A stretch of 9,331 nt of DNA, taken from assembly GCA_016292455.1 (NCBI GenBank), contig JAEDIL010000070.1, positions 1 through 9,331 on the forward strand, in the 5' to 3' direction. Positions 7,364 through 9,331 of the stretch are shown here, piece after piece (positions within the stretch are counted from its first letter, which is position 1; every line of letters begins with the position of its first letter). A program made the position numbers and the translations under genes. The DNA is from Clostridiaceae bacterium. Its GTDB lineage: Bacteria > Bacillota > Clostridia > Oscillospirales > Acutalibacteraceae. The notes below the pieces were generated by a model. That model was not told the DNA's origin, searched no databases, and was given only the letters and a program-made list of their open reading frames with translations.

Positions 7364-7492
7364 GCATTTAGCGCAGGGCAAACCAAAACAAGAAAAGCTA
7401 TAATTCGTAATTCCAAAGAAAACCACTCTTTGTGAAATGAATTATAGCTTTTGTTTCATTTATAAGGCCTTCTGCTATTTCAAGCGTATTTT
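7364..7492. repeat. Long palindromic intergenic element, copy B (probable bidirectional terminator)
   Basis: Lies in the gap between the convergent HD and EamA genes (7341-7563). Perfect 14-bp arms AAAAGCTATAATTC (7393-7406) and GAATTATAGCTTTT (7439-7452). Inside them CAAAG (7414-7418) pairs with CTTTG (7428-7432), continued by further pairs at 7409-7413 with 7434-7438. Outside, GCAG (7373-7376) can pair with CTGC (7472-7475). T-rich sequence follows the arms on both strands. It resembles copy A at the left flank (GCATTTAGCGCAG against GCATTAAGCGCAG), in the CTATA arm core, and on the right (CATTTAT, then CTGCT). A weak extra hairpin, CTGAAA (7538-7543) with TTTCAG (7556-7561), lies next to the EamA stop codon. 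Confidence 0.72.
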
Positions 7493-7563
7493 ATGCCCTG
7501 CCGCAGCACTTTTGTTAATATTCAAAAACACACTCAGCTGAAAGCGGAAACCTTTTTTCAGTA

Positions 7564-8457
7564 TCAGACAGACTCAACTTTTTCTTTTTTAATTTTGCTT
7601 TCGATTGTCGGGAGAAGTCCGTAAAGCGTTACAAAAACAACAACCACCAAGAAACCGAGAATTGCAAGTCCGCCCATTTTTTCCCCACAAAAAACGGCTA
7701 CGGGAATCGGATTAAAAATCGGCTCAATTGTGAGAATAAGCGAGCCTTCAAGTTTATCAACCCGCTTGATTCCGCGGCTGAAAACGATGTTCGCAAGCCC
7801 GTACTGAAAAATTCCGAGAATGAGAATCCAGATTATGTTCGTTTTGTCAAAGCTCAGATTTTTATCAAAGAAAACAAACGGAAGACAAAAAACAAGGCTT
7901 ATTATGTTGCTGAGATAAAGGCAATCATCACTATTGCTGTTTGCATTGTTCATAATTATTATCTGCGCGGCAAAAGACACGCCGGATAAAAGACCGAGAA
8001 CATTGCCCGCTATTCTTGTAGGGTCGAGATTGTCTGCAAACGAAAGAACGCATCCTCCGAAAACTGCAAACGTAATAATTGCTTCCGACAGCTTCGCTTT
8101 CTGCTTCTGAAAAATTACCGAATACAGAAAAACAAGAATAGGTGCAATGTATTGCAGAACAATTGCCGTTCCCGCTGTTGTCAGCTTTATTGATTCAACA
8201 TAAAGGATTCCGGTTACACTCATGGCAACGGCGCCAAGCAGATTGGCTTTTGTAATCTTTGCCTTGAAGCTTTTTTTAACCGCCGCAAGCATCAGAAGCG
8301 AAATCACACTGCGCGCCGCCATCAGCGAAAACGAGTTCCACGTAATTGATTTTACACATACCCCGGCAAGCCCCCAGAGAATTGCCGTTGCTGCCATCAG
8401 AAAACGGCCGATATTATGTTCCTTTTTGCTCAGAGTATTTGCGGACTGTTCCGTCAT
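7564..8457 (-). CDS. EamA-family (DMT superfamily) membrane transporter
   Basis: Inner-membrane carrier of 297 residues with about ten hydrophobic segments, the usual size for drug/metabolite transporters that export amino acids or other small metabolites; this one's substrate is unknown. Two EamA repeats are visible. The first, about 17-141, has AILWGLAGVCVK near the start and TTAGTAIVLQYIAPILVF (93-110). The second, about 152-284, has GLLSGVSFAAQIIIM, then YGLANIVFSRGIKRVDKLEG (219-238), ILTIEPIFNPIPVAVFCGEK (241-260) and a last helix ending near 283. The tail is Lys/Glu-rich. The ATG at 8457 has GAGGA a few bases before it. It begins 24 bases after the yqeG-like stop, so the two are likely one operon. 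There is no sign of truncation. Confidence 0.93.
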   Translation of the reverse strand: MTEQSANTLSKKEHNIGRFLMAATAILWGLAGVCVKSITWNSFSLMAARSVISLLMLAAVKKSFKAKITKANLLGAVAMSVTGILYVESIKLTTAGTAIVLQYIAPILVFLYSVIFQKQKAKLSEAIITFAVFGGCVLSFADNLDPTRIAGNVLGLLSGVSFAAQIIIMNNANSNSDDCLYLSNIISLVFCLPFVFFDKNLSFDKTNIIWILILGIFQYGLANIVFSRGIKRVDKLEGSLILTIEPIFNPIPVAVFCGEKMGGLAILGFLVVVVFVTLYGLLPTIESKIKKEKVESV

Positions 8458-8481
8458 TTTTCCTCACCATCTTTTTATACA

Positions 8482-8967
8482 TTATTCAGTTTTTCTCTTA
8501 TACAAATGTCCTTCAAGTCTTCTTATCATATCAGGCTTTTCTCCGTCAGTTTTTATATACTCAACAAGAATGCACCTGATTCCGCAGCGGCGCGCGCCTA
8601 AAATATCCGTAAGAAGCCGATCACCCAGAAACACTGCCTGCTCTCTTCCGACTCCGAGAATGCTCAATGCACGTTCATAGCCGCTTTTTAAAGGCTTGTG
8701 CGCACCGCTGAGATACGGCGAAGAAACCTTTTTTGCAAACCGTCTCACTCTTTCTTCGCTGTTGTTTGAAAGAATGACCGTTTTAAAGCCGACCAGACGA
8801 AGTCTTTCAAAAAGCGCTTCAACTTCCGGTGTGGAATCCTCGTCCTGATAAACAAGGGTATTGTCAATATCAAAAATCAATCCGCGAAAACCGGCAGCAT
8901 ACAGCTTTTCATAGTCGACTTCAAAAACACTGTTCACATATTCATCAGGCTTAAAACTTTTCAGCAT
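8482..8967 (-). CDS. yqeG: YqeG-family HAD (IIIA-type) phosphatase
   Basis: Cytoplasmic HAD-superfamily phosphatase of 161 residues, near the usual YqeG length; its cellular substrate is not established. All HAD motifs are present: I, FDIDNTL (nucleophile D33, acid/base D35); II, VILSNNS (S67-N69); III, a Lys in HKPLKSGYERAL (K91 or K94); IV, FLGDRLLTDILGA (D116, D121). No large cap domain fits between motifs, consistent with subclass III. It opens with LKSFKPDEYVNSV, typical of YqeG. The ATG at 8967 has GGAG seven bases upstream. It is first in a transcript with the EamA transporter. In Bacillus yqeG heads a different cluster (yqeH, aroE), so this neighbourhood differs. Confidence 0.93.
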   Translation of the reverse strand: MLKSFKPDEYVNSVFEVDYEKLYAAGFRGLIFDIDNTLVYQDEDSTPEVEALFERLRLVGFKTVILSNNSEERVRRFAKKVSSPYLSGAHKPLKSGYERALSILGVGREQAVFLGDRLLTDILGARRCGIRCILVEYIKTDGEKPDMIRRLEGHLYKRKTE

Positions 8968-8997
8968 GCGTTACTCCGTTAATTATGTTTTCTTTGT

Positions 8998-9026
8998 ATT
9001 CTAACGCTGTGTTCCGGTTTTGTCAA
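8998..9026 (-). promoter_or_regulatory. Sigma-A promoter of the yqeG-EamA operon
   Basis: On the minus strand, -35 TTGACA (9026-9021) and -10 TAGAAT (9003-8998) are 17 bases apart. Transcription would start near 8991, about 23 bases before the yqeG ATG. The -35 is a perfect consensus and the -10 has one deviation. Confidence 0.78.
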
Positions 9027-9104
9027 ATGCGTAAGCAAAATTTTGTGAAAAGTCAACAGCTTTTTCGCTCCTCGCATTTCTATAATGCTTTATTCCTTAA
9101 AATA

Positions 9105-9134
9105 TGGACAATAAAATATGTTATGTGATATACT
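9105..9134 (+). promoter_or_regulatory. Possible promoter ahead of the nested inverted repeat
   Basis: TGGACA (9105-9110) and TATACT (9129-9134) with an 18-base spacer. A start near 9141 would begin an RNA at the GACAG arm. The match is weaker than the other promoters here, and the surroundings are AT-rich, so a chance match is possible. Confidence 0.35.
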
Positions 9135-9216
9135 TTGTGTGACAGTTTTGTTGCCGGTAGGCACACGGATGCTCAAATTATCCGGATTGTCTGTCCTGTT
9201 TTCAGTTATCTCACAT
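9123..9216. other. Nested imperfect inverted repeat / possible structured RNA
   Basis: Arms pair in nested order: ATGTGA (9123-9128) with TCACAT (9211-9216), extended imperfectly inward; GACAG (9141-9145) with CTGTC (9191-9195); and inside that two small hairpins, TGCC-GGTA-GGCA (9152-9163) and CGGAT (9166-9170) with ATCCG (9180-9184). The inner part can be drawn as a three-way junction. It matches no riboswitch class that I recognise. It sits in the divergent gap between yqeG and the gene starting at 9312. It contains no plausible coding frame. Confidence 0.35.
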
Positions 9217-9257
9217 GAAAAGACAAACAAACAATGCTTATTTTATACTAAAATCAC

Positions 9258-9286
9258 TTGACAAAACTTGCGGTTATCTATATAAT
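9258..9286 (+). promoter_or_regulatory. Perfect-consensus sigma-A promoter of the gene at 9312
   Basis: TTGACA (9258-9263) and TATAAT (9281-9286) with a 17-base spacer. Transcription would start near 9293, leaving a leader of about 19 bases. An AT-rich palindrome, ATTTTA-TAC-TAAAAT (9240-9254), ends three bases before the -35 and could be an UP-like element or an operator. Such a strong promoter often carries repressor control. Confidence 0.85.
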
Positions 9287-9311
9287 GTTATTCGTTATTA
9301 TGAGGTGAGTT

Positions 9312-9331
9312 ATGATTATCACGCTTGAAAG
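9312..9331 (+). CDS. Start of an unidentified gene, cut by the right edge
   Basis: ATG at 9312 follows GAGGTGA (9302-9308) at suitable distance and lies about 19 bases downstream of the predicted start of a perfect promoter. Only the residues Met-Ile-Ile-Thr-Leu-Glu are encoded before the window ends, which is too few to assign a family. It is divergent from the yqeG operon. Confidence 0.65.

Noticed and set aside
9081..9086. TATAAT on the + strand in the yqeG divergent region
   Set aside because: No sequence like TTGACA lies 16-18 bases upstream; I do not call a promoter from the -10 alone.

Overview
The window looks like chromosomal DNA from an anaerobic, gut-type Clostridia/Firmicutes bacterium, possibly of the Oscillospiraceae/Ruminococcaceae kind. 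This is an inference from four things: a tRNA-sensing T-box leader in front of valS, strong sigma-A promoters with exact 17-bp spacers, GGAGG-type ribosome binding sites, and a GH89 alpha-N-acetylglucosaminidase typical of host-glycan users. No phage, transposase, CRISPR or plasmid gene is visible.

Layout. (1) 1-1277 (+): the 3' two thirds or so of a GH89 (NAGLU-type) gene, cut by the left edge. (2) 1278-1531: a convergent intergenic gap holding a long palindromic element, copy A. (3) 3711-1532 (-): an OmpR/PhoB-type response regulator with a TTG start and its sensor histidine kinase, overlapping by one base and driven by a consensus promoter. (4) 3712-4144: a divergent control region, with the regulator promoter on the left and the valS promoter plus a valine-specific T-box riboswitch (specifier GUC) and its terminator on the right. 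(5) 4145-7340 (+): valS followed 23 bases later by a small HD-domain hydrolase gene whose frame is broken near its middle. (6) 7341-7563: a second convergent gap holding a relative of the palindromic element, copy B. (7) 8967-7564 (-): a yqeG-like HAD phosphatase and an EamA-family drug/metabolite transporter, probably one transcript from a consensus promoter. (8) 8968-9311: a divergent region with that promoter, a nested inverted repeat that might be a structured RNA, and a perfect TTGACA-N17-TATAAT promoter for a gene whose first six codons end the window.

How the parts relate. valS and the HD gene are probably co-transcribed, so both would be induced when uncharged tRNA-Val accumulates. 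The two-component system has no obvious target here except possibly its own promoter. The GH89 gene converges on it and is not in its operon.

Points most worth a second look: the pair of related palindromic elements A and B, which share flanks but carry different, internally compensated stems and sit between convergent genes; the HD gene, where a one-base frame break is followed eight bases later by an A AAA AAG slippery heptamer that would restore the frame, and where an internal SD plus ATG would also allow separate translation of the second half; and the nested hairpin region at 9123-9216. No clearly new multi-gene system is evident.
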